DNA from: Persephonella sp.
GTDB lineage: Bacteria; Aquificota; Aquificia; Aquificales; Hydrogenothermaceae
DNA: 64,000 nucleotides
Assembly (NCBI RefSeq): GCF_027023985.1
Contig: NZ_JALVTW010000033.1
Span: 62,001 to 126,000 of the forward strand
Reading direction: 5' to 3'
Below, piece after piece: positions 53,411 to 62,020 of the stretch. The notes beneath the pieces were generated by a model, which did no database searches, had not been told where the DNA came from, and saw only the letters and a list, made by a program, of their open reading frames with translations. The position numbers and the translations under genes were made by a program. Positions within the stretch are counted from its first letter, which is position 1; each line of letters opens with the position of its first letter.

Positions 53411-53875
53411 ATGGACAAATGGGAAAAATACAGAATATTCATCGGGAAAAATGCCGATTACTATATTACCAGATTTAAGAAGTTTGAAGAAACTCAAAGT
53501 GTAGTTAGCTGGAACTGGGCTGCCTTTTTCTTTGGATTACTGTGGATGTTATACAGAAAAATGTATGTTTATACAGCTATTTTTGTTGTTTTTTTATTTT
53601 TATTTGGGATAGTTCTTGAGGTTTTTCATCTTTATAACAATCTGGTAATGTTAGGCGTTCAGATATGGCTATGGGTTGGGTTTGGAGTTTTTGGTAATTA
53701 TGTTTATTACACACATGTTGAGAAAAAAGTAAAAGATATTGAAAACAGATTTCCTGATCCTCAGGTGCAGGTTGCAATCCTTGAAAAAGAAGGAGGGGTA
53801 AGCTGGATAGCACCGATAATATTTTTCCTGATAATCTTTATTCTTCAAATACTAACAGTCAGCCAGATGAGATAA
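53411..53875 (+). CDS. DUF2628 membrane protein
   Basis: A 154-residue protein. The N-terminus (YYITRFKKFEET) and VSWNWAAFFFGLLWMLYRKMY at about residues 36-56 match DUF2628, which has the W-N-W-A/P-A-FFFG-W-LYRKM pattern. Three or four membrane helices; a cytoplasmic YTHVEKKVKDIENRF linker. AAGGAGG precedes the ATG. Function unknown. Confidence 0.78.
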   Translation: MDKWEKYRIFIGKNADYYITRFKKFEETQSVVSWNWAAFFFGLLWMLYRKMYVYTAIFVVFLFLFGIVLEVFHLYNNLVMLGVQIWLWVGFGVFGNYVYYTHVEKKVKDIENRFPDPQVQVAILEKEGGVSWIAPIIFFLIIFILQILTVSQMR

Positions 53876-53978
53876 TTTTCTGATTTATACAAGGTCATGA
53901 AAACTTATTTTAGCACTACATAATGAATGAGTATAATAAATTTTCAATAATAATAAATAATAATTAAGGAGGGCAAGG

Positions 53979-54800
53979 ATGTTCAGACTTGAAAATTTAG
54001 AGGATTTAATCCGCTGGGGAAGAAATTTTATTATTTTTGCAATTTTATTTGCAGCTGTTATTTATATGCTCTACTATTTTAAACTTCCTATTGAAATACC
54101 TCCTGGTAATGTTTCCGATGCAGCAGGTTTATTTGTTTCATTAGCTGGTGTATTATTAGCATTTTTAGCATTTGTTGCTTATATAAAGTTGGAAACAGAA
54201 CAAAAACAATTAGAAAAAGAAATAGCAGAAAAGAAAATTCAAGAAAAAAATATTGAAAAGGAACTAAAAAGGAAAGAACTCTTAGGAAGAATTAGAAATG
54301 CAGATCTTTTTTCAGAAACTCTAATAAAAGGAGTTATACCTAATGCCATAAATTTAAATAAACCTAATATGATATGGGATTATATTTATAATTGGATTAA
54401 AGAATTTGATACCGTTTTTAGAGAATTTATTGCTGTAGGAGGTCATACCAAAGATGCGCAAGATTTAATTTCTAAGTATAACGGAAAAAAAATCACAATT
54501 AGTGAAATCTCCCCTAAAACATTATTGAACATAATAAAGGAAATAGAAGAAAAAGGGGAAGATATTATTAATAATTATTCCCCAAAAGAAACAGTATTTA
54601 AAAGTGACGAAATATTAAGAAAAATAAACGAAATTCGGTTTAATTTATTTTTATTAGAGCATATTACCGAAAATTCGATAAAAATTGAAGATGATGGTGA
54701 GATTTCCATAAGTAATACTTTTGGATCTTTAGTTTCAGATACTAAAAAAAGGTTATATGAACTATATTTGATGTTATCTTACAATATACTAATTGAATAA
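53979..54800 (+). CDS. Two-helix membrane protein with coiled coil, unknown
   Basis: A 273-residue protein with two membrane helices (about 14-33 and 45-66), then a charged coiled coil (ETEQKQLEKEIAEKKIQEKN) and a helical cytoplasmic domain. Composition is more A/T-rich and Asn/Ile/Lys-rich than neighbours, suggesting acquisition. The layout (helical hairpin plus coiled coil plus domain with FREFIAVGGHTKDAQDLISK) recalls phage-defence effectors and putative phage abortive-infection membrane proteins, but no motif settles it. AAGGAGGG precedes the ATG. Confidence 0.65.
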   Translation: MFRLENLEDLIRWGRNFIIFAILFAAVIYMLYYFKLPIEIPPGNVSDAAGLFVSLAGVLLAFLAFVAYIKLETEQKQLEKEIAEKKIQEKNIEKELKRKELLGRIRNADLFSETLIKGVIPNAINLNKPNMIWDYIYNWIKEFDTVFREFIAVGGHTKDAQDLISKYNGKKITISEISPKTLLNIIKEIEEKGEDIINNYSPKETVFKSDEILRKINEIRFNLFLLEHITENSIKIEDDGEISISNTFGSLVSDTKKRLYELYLMLSYNILIE

Positions 54801-54816
54801 AAATCCGGAGGTAAAG

Positions 54817-55632
54817 ATGGAAGAATTAAAAAGTCTTATTGTGGAAGCATGGGAAAACAGGGAACTTTTAAAAGAAAAAAAATATCAGGATGCAGTAAGA
54901 GAAACCATAGACCTGCTTGATAAAGGTAAAGTCAGAGTTGCAGAAAAGAAAAATGGAGACTGGGTTGTAAATGAATGGGTAAAACAGGCAATTCTCCTTT
55001 ATTTCCCAATTCAAGATATGCAGGTTATGGAAGTTGGACCTTTTGAATACTACGACAAAATACCCCTTAAGAAAAACTGGAAAGAAGCAGGGGTTAGGGT
55101 TGTTCCACCTGCAACAGCAAGATACGGTTCATTTATAGAATCAGGGGCAATCTTAATGCCTTCTTATGTAAATATAGGGGCGTATGTTGGAAGCGGAACT
55201 CTGGTTGATACATGGGCGACAGTCGGTTCATGTGCACAGATTGGGAAAAATGTTCACCTTTCTGGAGGTGTTGGAATAGGCGGAGTTTTAGAGCCTCCAA
55301 ATGCTAAACCTGTTATTGTTGAGGATAACTGTTTTATAGGTTCAAGATGTATCATTGTTGAAGGTGCAGTTATTGAAGAAGAAGCTGTTTTAGGAGCTGG
55401 TGTTGTTATAACAGGTTCAACAAGGATAATAGATGTTTCAGGGGATGAACCTGTTGAGTATAGAGGAAGGGTGCCTGCAAGAAGTGTTGTTATTCCCGGG
55501 GTTATGAACAAAAAATTCCCTGCAGGTGAATACGGCGTCCCTGTAGCTCTTATAATTGGAAAAAGAAAAGAATCAACAGACAAGAAAGTTTCCTTAAATG
55601 AAGCGTTAAGGGAGTTTAACGTCCAGGGATAA
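54817..55632 (+). CDS. dapD: 2,3,4,5-tetrahydropyridine-2,6-dicarboxylate N-succinyltransferase
   Basis: DapD succinylates tetrahydrodipicolinate in the succinylase branch of diaminopimelate synthesis. The 271-residue protein has the N-terminal helical domain (EAWENRELLKEKKYQDAV), then hexapeptide-repeat left-handed helix (YVNIGAYVGSGTLVDTWATV, IGKNVHLSGGVGIGGVLEP). I start at ATG 54817 behind CCGGAGGTAAAG; an open frame upstream overlaps the previous gene. With dapA at 5.4 kb this indicates the succinylase route here. Confidence 0.96.
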   Translation: MEELKSLIVEAWENRELLKEKKYQDAVRETIDLLDKGKVRVAEKKNGDWVVNEWVKQAILLYFPIQDMQVMEVGPFEYYDKIPLKKNWKEAGVRVVPPATARYGSFIESGAILMPSYVNIGAYVGSGTLVDTWATVGSCAQIGKNVHLSGGVGIGGVLEPPNAKPVIVEDNCFIGSRCIIVEGAVIEEEAVLGAGVVITGSTRIIDVSGDEPVEYRGRVPARSVVIPGVMNKKFPAGEYGVPVALIIGKRKESTDKKVSLNEALREFNVQG

Positions 55633-55638
55633 ATTCAG

Positions 55639-55660
55639 GCAGGCCTTACGGCCTGCTTTT
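55639..55660 (+). terminator. Terminator/attenuator between dapD and carbonic anhydrase
   Basis: GCAGGCC-TTAC-GGCCTGC, 7-bp perfect G-C-rich stem followed by TTTT, only 12 bases before the next start codon. Confidence 0.75.
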
Positions 55661-55671
55661 AGAGGTATAAA

Positions 55672-56301
55672 ATGGCAGAAATTCCTTTTTTTGAAGGTGT
55701 AAAGCAATTTAAAAATCTTAAATTCAAAGAATATGAAGACATATTTAAGAAACTAATTGAAGAGGGACAACATCCTAAAGCCTTATTTATCACCTGTTCA
55801 GATTCCCGTATCCATCCAGATGAAATAACAGGGGCGGATATTGGTGACCTATTTATCGTCCGTGTTATAGGAAATATGGTTCCCCCTTTTAAACCTGATA
55901 ATGAGTTTCACGGGGTAGCTGCAGCTGTTGAATATGCCGTTTCTGTCTTGAACGTTCCTGACATAATAATCTGTGGTCACTCCCATTGCGGTGCATGTGA
56001 AGCACTTTATAAAGACCTTCCGGACGATATATCCATTATCCATGTAAAAAAATGGCTTGAGCTTGGGAAAGATGTAAAACAAATAGCCCAGCAAACCATA
56101 AAAGAAAAAGGCCGGCCATTGTTTGAACTAACAGAAAGAATAAATATAATCAAGCAGATGGAAAATATCCTTACATATCCGGAAGTTAAAAGAAAAGTTG
56201 AAGAAGGCAAGCTTAGGCTTCATGGATGGTATTATGTGATAGAGAAGGGACAAATTGAGTATTATGACCCAGAAAAGAATGATTTTATTCCGATTGCATA
56301 A
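55672..56301 (+). CDS. Beta-class carbonic anhydrase
   Basis: Zinc enzyme interconverting CO2 and bicarbonate, useful for an autotroph. The 209-residue protein has FITCSDSRIHPDEI (zinc Cys42 with the Asp44-Arg46 dyad) and IICGHSHCGACEAL (zinc His and Cys), then a long family-typical helix. All ligands are present. The stop overlaps the ZIP transporter start by one base; a zinc transporter next to a zinc enzyme is functionally sensible. Confidence 0.95.
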   Translation: MAEIPFFEGVKQFKNLKFKEYEDIFKKLIEEGQHPKALFITCSDSRIHPDEITGADIGDLFIVRVIGNMVPPFKPDNEFHGVAAAVEYAVSVLNVPDIIICGHSHCGACEALYKDLPDDISIIHVKKWLELGKDVKQIAQQTIKEKGRPLFELTERINIIKQMENILTYPEVKRKVEEGKLRLHGWYYVIEKGQIEYYDPEKNDFIPIA

Positions 56302-57041
56302 TGAATGAGATAGTTCTGGCAGGGCTTTTGGTTCTTGTTTTAACCAGTGCAGGTTCGGTATTTGCTGTCCTTTTTAAAAAATTACCTGAATGGGGTCTTG
56401 ATTTTGGTCTTGCGTTTAGTGGTGGTGTTATGCTGGTTGCATCCTTTACCTCCTTAATTCTACCTGCAACCCAGCTTGGAAGTATCTGGAATGTGATAAT
56501 AGGCATATTAATAGGCTTTGGGCTTATTTATATGATAGAAAAATTTGTTCCCCATGAAGAATATTTTCTAAAGTTTAAGTCTGCAAAAGTAGAAAAGGAA
56601 AAACTCAGGGGAATATTTCTTGTTGTCTCGGCAATTGTAATACATAACCTTCCAGAAGGAATGGCTGTTGGTGTATCCATGGCAAATGACATTGAAAAGG
56701 GATGGGCAACTGCCCTTGCAATAGGAATACAGGATATACCTGAGGGTTTTGCTGTATCTTTGCCTTTGATTTTTTTAACTGAGAGGGCGTGGATACCTGT
56801 TTTAATTGGTGTTTTAAGTGGTTTTTCTGAATTTGTTTTCACAGTTTTAGGTGGTTTTATATTCAGCGTTTTTTCTATATTTCTTCCTCTTGGGCTTAGC
56901 ATAGCCGGTGGAGCTATGATTTATGTTACGGTCAAAGAGGTTTTTCCTCAGGTTTATCAAAACAAAAATGAAACCCTCATAACCGCCGGCTTTTTGCTTG
57001 GCCTCCTTATTATGCTTTATCTTGATACTACTCTTGGTTAA
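56301..57041 (+). CDS. ZIP family metal transporter
   Basis: A 246-residue inner-membrane protein with eight helices of the ZIP fold. Metal-site helices are VIHNLPEGMAVGVSM (about residue 115) and GIQDIPEGFAVSLPL (about 150), with HN/PEG and D/PEG motifs. A short cytoplasmic loop (HEEYFLKFKSAKVEKEK) replaces the usual His-rich loop. ZupT/gufA-like; likely Zn2+ or Fe2+ uptake. Coupled to the carbonic anhydrase gene. Confidence 0.9.
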   Translation: MNEIVLAGLLVLVLTSAGSVFAVLFKKLPEWGLDFGLAFSGGVMLVASFTSLILPATQLGSIWNVIIGILIGFGLIYMIEKFVPHEEYFLKFKSAKVEKEKLRGIFLVVSAIVIHNLPEGMAVGVSMANDIEKGWATALAIGIQDIPEGFAVSLPLIFLTERAWIPVLIGVLSGFSEFVFTVLGGFIFSVFSIFLPLGLSIAGGAMIYVTVKEVFPQVYQNKNETLITAGFLLGLLIMLYLDTTLG

Positions 57042-57632
57042 TTACTCGCTAAATGTTTTTGTGTGGTAGATAAACACCTCTATAGGATATGTTAGCCAGC
57101 AGTCTGAAGGAAGTCCTGCTTTCATGCATAAATGGGATAAAAACTGGGTTTTATCTGGCAGTTGTTCCCATACCTCTGGCAAAAATGTTGCCTGATGGTT
57201 TCCGTATTTGATTATTACACCGTCCTTAAATGGCTGTAATTTCTGAAGCAGGTCATAAGGGTCAGAAAACTGTAAAGGCTGAGGATAAGACAAGATAGAA
57301 ACTTTTACTCTTATATTTGATAATTCCTCAGGTCGCACAGGTAAAAACCTTGGGTCAGAAGTTGCCGCAGCTATAGCATTATGTATAACATCTTTGTAAA
57401 GGGGCTGATGTGGAATTATTGAACCTATACAACCTCTAAGCTGATGGGTTGGTGAAACCTCAAGGGTAACAAAGGAAGCCCCCTTTTTCTTCCAGCTTTC
57501 ATAAGGAACTTCCTTTAAATCTATCTCTAATCCTGTTTTTAAATACTCCTCAATTGCCTTTCTGGCAAGCTGAACAAGTTCCTGTCCTTCTTCTTCTGTT
57601 ATCTCATCAAGGGAAATAATTACATCTTCCAT
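57042..57632 (-). CDS. amrA: AmmeMemoRadiSam system protein A (AMMECR1 family)
   Basis: A 196-residue AMMECR1-family protein: GASFVTLEVSPTHQLRGCIGSI contains the family hexapeptide LRGCIGS, followed by AIAAATSDPRFLPVRPEEL and KVSILSYPQPL. The biochemical role is not established. It starts directly next to the MEMO gene (no gap), as in the AmmeMemoRadiSam system, but the radical SAM component is not nearby. Confidence 0.92.
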   Translation of the reverse strand: MEDVIISLDEITEEEGQELVQLARKAIEEYLKTGLEIDLKEVPYESWKKKGASFVTLEVSPTHQLRGCIGSIIPHQPLYKDVIHNAIAAATSDPRFLPVRPEELSNIRVKVSILSYPQPLQFSDPYDLLQKLQPFKDGVIIKYGNHQATFLPEVWEQLPDKTQFLSHLCMKAGLPSDCWLTYPIEVFIYHTKTFSE

Positions 57633-58445
57633 TTATTCCTCCTTATAGAAAATGTAGCTTGCATATCCTACGACAGCAGACCTGTCTCCTGAAGTATCCC
57701 CTGAAGTTTTATAATCAAGGACCTTTCCTTTCCAGCCTACTCTTTTTGAATAATCAATTATTGCCTCAAGACCTATTTTCCCACAGGCTTCACATCTATC
57801 AAGCAGTGACAAATCAAGACGTTCAACAGCCATATTACAGTTTATATCTATCTCCCTTGCCACATGGTCAGGATAATAATGACTTAAATCTGTGCTTATC
57901 ACCGCAACAACATCATCCCTATTATCTTTAATCTGTGCTATAACCTCTTCTACAACAGAATAATGAACCTGTCCATATACAACAGGTATTATTGAAAAAT
58001 CCTGTAAAACCATCTGTAAAAATGGAACCTGAACCTCAAGGGAATGTTCTTTCAGATGTGGAATTGTGTTGAGAGTTATAGGCAGGTGTCTATTATTTGC
58101 CACAAATTTTTCTATTTCCTCTTTATTTACCTTAACCTCCCCAAGAGGCGTTAGCCAATAGTCGTAATATCCAAATGATATTCCTTCAAATGGAACATAA
58201 TGGGAAGGTCCAACAAGCAAGATTGTGTAATGTTTATCTGGGTCAAGATTTAAAAACTGTTTATAACTGACAGCCGCAACAGGTCCAGAGTATATATACC
58301 CTGCATGGGGAGATGCAACAGCTTCAGGTTTATATGGATATAATGGTGCTTTTTCAAGGTAAGCAGTAAGCATCTTTCTCAACTCAACAGGGTCAGCAGG
58401 ATAAAACATATCGCTGACAGCTGGCTCTCTTATTTGAAGGCTCAT
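57633..58445 (-). CDS. amrB: AmmeMemoRadiSam system protein B (MEMO family)
   Basis: A 270-residue MEMO-family protein related to metal-dependent dioxygenases. REPAVSDMFYPADP opens it; SPHAGYIYSGPVAA and LVGPSHYVPF carry the two metal His, and RCEACGKIGLEA the conserved Cys, with STDLSHYYPD in between. I start at ATG 58443-58445, preceded by GGAGGG; the open frame upstream runs into the FlhB-like gene and lacks family similarity. Confidence 0.92.
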   Translation of the reverse strand: MSLQIREPAVSDMFYPADPVELRKMLTAYLEKAPLYPYKPEAVASPHAGYIYSGPVAAVSYKQFLNLDPDKHYTILLVGPSHYVPFEGISFGYYDYWLTPLGEVKVNKEEIEKFVANNRHLPITLNTIPHLKEHSLEVQVPFLQMVLQDFSIIPVVYGQVHYSVVEEVIAQIKDNRDDVVAVISTDLSHYYPDHVAREIDINCNMAVERLDLSLLDRCEACGKIGLEAIIDYSKRVGWKGKVLDYKTSGDTSGDRSAVVGYASYIFYKEE

Positions 58446-58485
58446 CTTTGCCCTCCTTTTTTGATAAAAATATTGGTAGTTTTGT

Positions 58486-58752
58486 TTATTTTTCAATCTT
58501 TTTTGTCTGTCTGTAGATAAAAGCCAAAATTTCTGCAACTGCTTTATAAAGCTCCGGCGGTATTTCCTGATTTATTTCTATCTGTGATAAAGCTTCCACT
58601 AAAACTGGGTCTTCCTTTATGGGAATATTATGTTCTTTTGCTATCTGAATTATTTTTTCTCCGATATGGCCTTTGCCTTTTGCTATTACTCTCGGAGCAT
58701 TATCTTTGCCTCTTTCATATTTTAAAGCAACGGCTTTTTTGTCTTCTGCCAT
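58486..58752 (-). CDS. FlhB C-terminal-like protein (EscU/YscU/HrcU family domain)
   Basis: An 88-residue protein equal to the cytoplasmic domain of FlhB after the autocleavage site: AVALKYERGKDNAPRVIAKGKG, then IPIKEDPVLVEALSQIEINQEIP and LYKAVAEILAFIYR. It lacks the membrane part and the NPTH cleavage sequence, like YlqH of Bacillus. Its start overlaps the stop of a FliK-like gene by one base, reproducing the ylqG-ylqH type pairing outside flagellar operons. Role unproven. Confidence 0.85.
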   Translation of the reverse strand: MAEDKKAVALKYERGKDNAPRVIAKGKGHIGEKIIQIAKEHNIPIKEDPVLVEALSQIEINQEIPPELYKAVAEILAFIYRQTKKIEK

Positions 58753-59813
58753 TAAACCCTGTCAGACATTAGATTTTCATCTATTAATTTCAGGTCATCT
58801 ACAGGGTTTTTCAAGAATCTAAGGGAAACTTCAGAAAATCCATGCTTTTTGATATTTTGGATAAGCTCTTCTGAGTTTTTTCTGATCAGCTCTTTTAACT
58901 GTAGATTTTCCACAAAAAAGTTTAGATACAACTCTCTTCCAAACTGGAATATCCCACCTGAAAATCTGCCTAAATCCTTAAAATCAAGATTTATTCTACA
59001 AAAATAAACATTTTTCCATTTTTTACTTTTTTTCAGTAAAATATCTCCCCTCTCCAAATCATCCCAGAGCAGTGGCAGAAAAATATAAACACTTTCAAAA
59101 GCTTTTGACAAAAGCTGATAACCTTCTATGCCAGTTAAAACCTGTTTTTCATTTTGGGTCAGGTCTTTTTTGTTTAGCAAAATATATTTCAGGTCGTCTT
59201 TTATCTCTGAAAATTTTTTATGTTTGATTTTGTTTTCAAAAAACAGACCTGAGTTTTTTATTATTTTTTCAAATGTTTCCGGAGATACTTCCTTTATTGA
59301 GTGTAATATCTTGCTTATATCTGTATTGTTTATCTGGAGGTTTATCTTCTGGGATGACAAAAATGAATTAAGCAAATTCTGGGCTAATCTCTGTGCTTTG
59401 GTATCTGAATTGTTTATATTCTGAACTATATAAGAAAAAATGGAGTTTAAAACTGTTTCCCTGTTTTTCCCTGTTTGCAAAAAATTTATAATTTCCTCAG
59501 CAGGATATTCTGTTTTGGGATTTATTAAAGTCTCATTTTTGTTGAGAATTCCTATTAGCTGAATTTTTAGCTTGTGGTCTGTTTGGGGGGTGTTCAGGAT
59601 TTTTAGGAGAAGTGAGGTATTTTTCTGAAGGGGAATTTCTGTATTTACAGTAAGAATACCGCCTTTTATCCGAAGAACAACACCACCTGTTGAAAGGACA
59701 TCAATGACTTCTGCTTTTACTGTTTCTCCGGCTTTGAGGGTTATGGAATTTCCAAGGGGTTTTACAATTTGGAAATATTCATAATTATTGAGCAAAGGCT
59801 TAAAATTAATCAT
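58752..59813 (-). CDS. FliK-like hook-length-control family protein
   Basis: A 353-residue soluble protein. The N-terminus has a small beta domain (GETVKAEVIDVLSTGGVVLRIKGG), the middle is a variable helical linker, and the C-terminal region (VYIFLPLLWDDLERGDILL ... RINLDFKDLGRFSGGIFQFGRELYLNFFVE) matches the FliK C-terminal substrate-specificity domain in layout. Paired with the FlhB-like gene just downstream. Sequence similarity is weak, so the family call leans on the pairing. Confidence 0.68.
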   Translation of the reverse strand: MINFKPLLNNYEYFQIVKPLGNSITLKAGETVKAEVIDVLSTGGVVLRIKGGILTVNTEIPLQKNTSLLLKILNTPQTDHKLKIQLIGILNKNETLINPKTEYPAEEIINFLQTGKNRETVLNSIFSYIVQNINNSDTKAQRLAQNLLNSFLSSQKINLQINNTDISKILHSIKEVSPETFEKIIKNSGLFFENKIKHKKFSEIKDDLKYILLNKKDLTQNEKQVLTGIEGYQLLSKAFESVYIFLPLLWDDLERGDILLKKSKKWKNVYFCRINLDFKDLGRFSGGIFQFGRELYLNFFVENLQLKELIRKNSEELIQNIKKHGFSEVSLRFLKNPVDDLKLIDENLMSDRV

Positions 59814-60319
59814 TTTTTATAAACTTTTCGTTTAAATATATCCTTTGGTGATGCCACCCTGTCAATAAAAAGCTTTCCTATTAGGTGGTCCATCTCATGC
59901 TGGATAACAACTGCCTCAAATCCTTCTGTGTCAAATGTTATGGTATTTCCATTTATATCCTCTGCCTCAACTTTTATCCAGTAATGTCTTTTAACGTTTC
60001 CTGTGTAATCTGGAACAGAGAGGCAGCCCTCTCTTATTACAATTTCACCATCATTGGCAATTATTCTTGGGTTAGAGAGTATCATAAGGCCGTGATTGAG
60101 TTTATTATGTTTATGTTTATATTCAGATGCGTCAACGATTATTGTTTTTATATGTTTGTTAACCTGAGGGGCGGCTATACCTACCCCGGCAGGTGAGTTT
60201 TTCATTGTATAAAGGAGTTTATCCACAAACTCTTTAAATTCTTTACCGAAATCCACAACCTCTATTGAGGGTTTTTTAAGCCTCTCATCTGGATATCTTA
60301 AAATCTCAAGTTTTTCCAT
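59810..60319 (-). CDS. def: Peptide deformylase
   Basis: Fe2+ enzyme removing the N-formyl group from nascent proteins. The 169-residue protein has all three motifs: GVGIAAPQVN (about 44-53), EGCLSVPDY (about 98-106, metal Cys) and QHEMDHLIGKLFIDRV (about 140-155, HExxH-type metal His pair). Its ends overlap both neighbours by 1-4 bases. Confidence 0.97.
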   Translation of the reverse strand: MEKLEILRYPDERLKKPSIEVVDFGKEFKEFVDKLLYTMKNSPAGVGIAAPQVNKHIKTIIVDASEYKHKHNKLNHGLMILSNPRIIANDGEIVIREGCLSVPDYTGNVKRHYWIKVEAEDINGNTITFDTEGFEAVVIQHEMDHLIGKLFIDRVASPKDIFKRKVYKK

Positions 60320-60849
60320 TACATCTCCACACTTTCAACTTTTTCTATAGAAAGGTCTATATTAAGCTCATCTTTTAAAGCCTCAAGCTCAGATTTTATA
60401 TCTTCTTCTGTTAAACCTGGAGGAAATTCAACCTGTGCAATCAGGACATAAAGTTCAGGGCTTTTTTCTGTTCTCAGGTCTGCTATGTTTATATTCTTAT
60501 CTGCCAATAGTTTGGCAACTTTATAAACTATTCCCGGTTTATCTGCCCCATACAGGATTATATTGTATACTTCCCCAATCTCTTTTTCTTCTTGAAAGAC
60601 CTCTTCAGGAATTTCCCTTATATTTATCATGAGCCCTTTTTCTTTTGCTATCCGGTTGAAACTTTCTTTTAACTCTTCAGGGGTAATATCATTTTCAAAA
60701 CTTACTATCAGCATAACTGCAAACTCATTGTTTAGCCTTGTCATACTGGAATCTTCTATATTTGCTCCTTTTTCATAAAGAACCTTTGTAAGACCGGCGA
60801 CTATTCCCGGCTGGTCTTCGCCAACTGCTGTTATAACAAAATGTCTCAC
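60319..60849 (-). CDS. Two-ACT-domain protein, GcvR-like
   Basis: A 176-residue protein of two ACT domains (about 1-80 and 90-170): HFVITAVGEDQPGIVAGLTKVLYEKGANIEDSS (first motif DQPGIVAGLT) and YNIILYGADKPGIVYKVAKLL. GcvR in E. coli represses the glycine-cleavage operon by binding GcvA. Position right after gcvH supports a link with glycine cleavage, though no GcvA is visible and a simple amino-acid sensor is also possible. Confidence 0.82.
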   Translation of the reverse strand: MRHFVITAVGEDQPGIVAGLTKVLYEKGANIEDSSMTRLNNEFAVMLIVSFENDITPEELKESFNRIAKEKGLMINIREIPEEVFQEEKEIGEVYNIILYGADKPGIVYKVAKLLADKNINIADLRTEKSPELYVLIAQVEFPPGLTEEDIKSELEALKDELNIDLSIEKVESVEM

Positions 60850-60851
60850 CT

Positions 60852-61268
60852 TTACACCTCTTCTTCGCTTTCTACTTCTTGTATATAAGCCCTGTAATCA
60901 TCTGCTGTCATAAGGTCTTCAAGCTCATTTGGGTCTGACATTTGTATTTCTGCTATCCAGCCATCTCCGTAAGGGTCAACATTAACAAGGCTTGGGTCTT
61001 CTTTCAGGTCTTCATTTATAGAAAGTATTTTTCCTGTAAGTGGAGAATATATATCAATTGCAGCTTTTACAGATTCAACAGATGCTATTTTATCCCCTGC
61101 TTCTACTTCTGAACCAACCTCTGGAAGTTCCACATAAACAACATCCCCAAGCTGATGCTGACCGTAATCTGTTACCCCTATTGTTGCATCATCACCATCA
61201 ACTTTTACCCACAGATGTTCCTTTGTATAGTAAAGCCCATCAACAACCTTGAAATCTTCTGCTGCCAT
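60852..61268 (-). CDS. gcvH: Glycine cleavage system H protein
   Basis: Lipoyl carrier of the glycine cleavage complex. The 138-residue protein has KEHLWVKVDGDDATIGVTDY, LGDVVYVELPEVG and the lipoylation site ESVKAAIDIYSPLTG (Lys at about residue 70), ending DLMTADDYRAYI. gcvT and gcvP are not here; Aquificota often have several H-like proteins, some serving lipoate-linked sulfur oxidation (sHdr), so its exact partner is open. Confidence 0.93.
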   Translation of the reverse strand: MAAEDFKVVDGLYYTKEHLWVKVDGDDATIGVTDYGQHQLGDVVYVELPEVGSEVEAGDKIASVESVKAAIDIYSPLTGKILSINEDLKEDPSLVNVDPYGDGWIAEIQMSDPNELEDLMTADDYRAYIQEVESEEEV

Positions 61269-61330
61269 TATAGCCCTCCTGATTTATAATTTTAAACAGT
61301 CATAATCTATATTAAGCCAGGAGTAATAAT

Positions 61331-62020
61331 ATGGCAATAAGGGAAAATGTGGAAAAAATCAAGGAAAGGATAGAAAAAGCTGCCCAAAGGGCAGGCAGAA
61401 AATCTGAAGATATTATACTTCTGGCTGCTTCCAAAACCCAGCCACCTGAGAAGATAGTTGAGGCCTATGAAGCAGGTATTAGATATTTTGGAGAAAACAG
61501 GGTTCAGGAGGGAATTAAAAAGATAGAAGCCCTTTCAGACCTAAAAGATATCCACTGGCATTTGATAGGAGGACTGCAGACAAATAAAGCCAAATATGCT
61601 GTTAAATATTTTGAACTGATACATTCCCTTGATAGAGAGGCTCTTGCAGATGAAATAGATAAAAGGGCAGGGAAAATAGAAAAAGTTCAGGATGTTCTGA
61701 TAGAAGTTAATGTAGGAGAAGAAGAAACAAAATACGGAGTTAAACCGGAAAATTTAGAAAAGCTATTTGAATATTCTCTGCAAAAGGAAAATCTGAGGAT
61801 TTTAGGACTTATGTGTATTCCTCCGTATTTTGAAGATCCTGAAAAATCCAGACCTTATTTTGCAATGCTTAGAGATATGAAAGAACAACTTGAGAAAAAA
61901 TTTAATGTCAGTCTTCCCCATTTATCTATGGGAATGTCCCATGATTTTGAGGTTGCAATAGAAGAAGGTGCAACTATAGTTAGAATTGGCACAGCTATTT
62001 TCGGTGAAAGGCAATACTAA
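61331..62020 (+). CDS. yggS: YggS/PLPBP family pyridoxal phosphate homeostasis protein
   Basis: A 229-residue PLP-binding protein thought to buffer free PLP. LLAASKTQPPEKIVEAYEAG carries the PLP Lys (about residue 36), followed by YFGENRVQEGIKKIE, HLIGGLQTNKAKYAV and SMGMSHDFEVAIEEGATIVRIGTAIFG. Its stop overlaps the nfeD start by one base. Confidence 0.96.
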   Translation: MAIRENVEKIKERIEKAAQRAGRKSEDIILLAASKTQPPEKIVEAYEAGIRYFGENRVQEGIKKIEALSDLKDIHWHLIGGLQTNKAKYAVKYFELIHSLDREALADEIDKRAGKIEKVQDVLIEVNVGEEETKYGVKPENLEKLFEYSLQKENLRILGLMCIPPYFEDPEKSRPYFAMLRDMKEQLEKKFNVSLPHLSMGMSHDFEVAIEEGATIVRIGTAIFGERQY

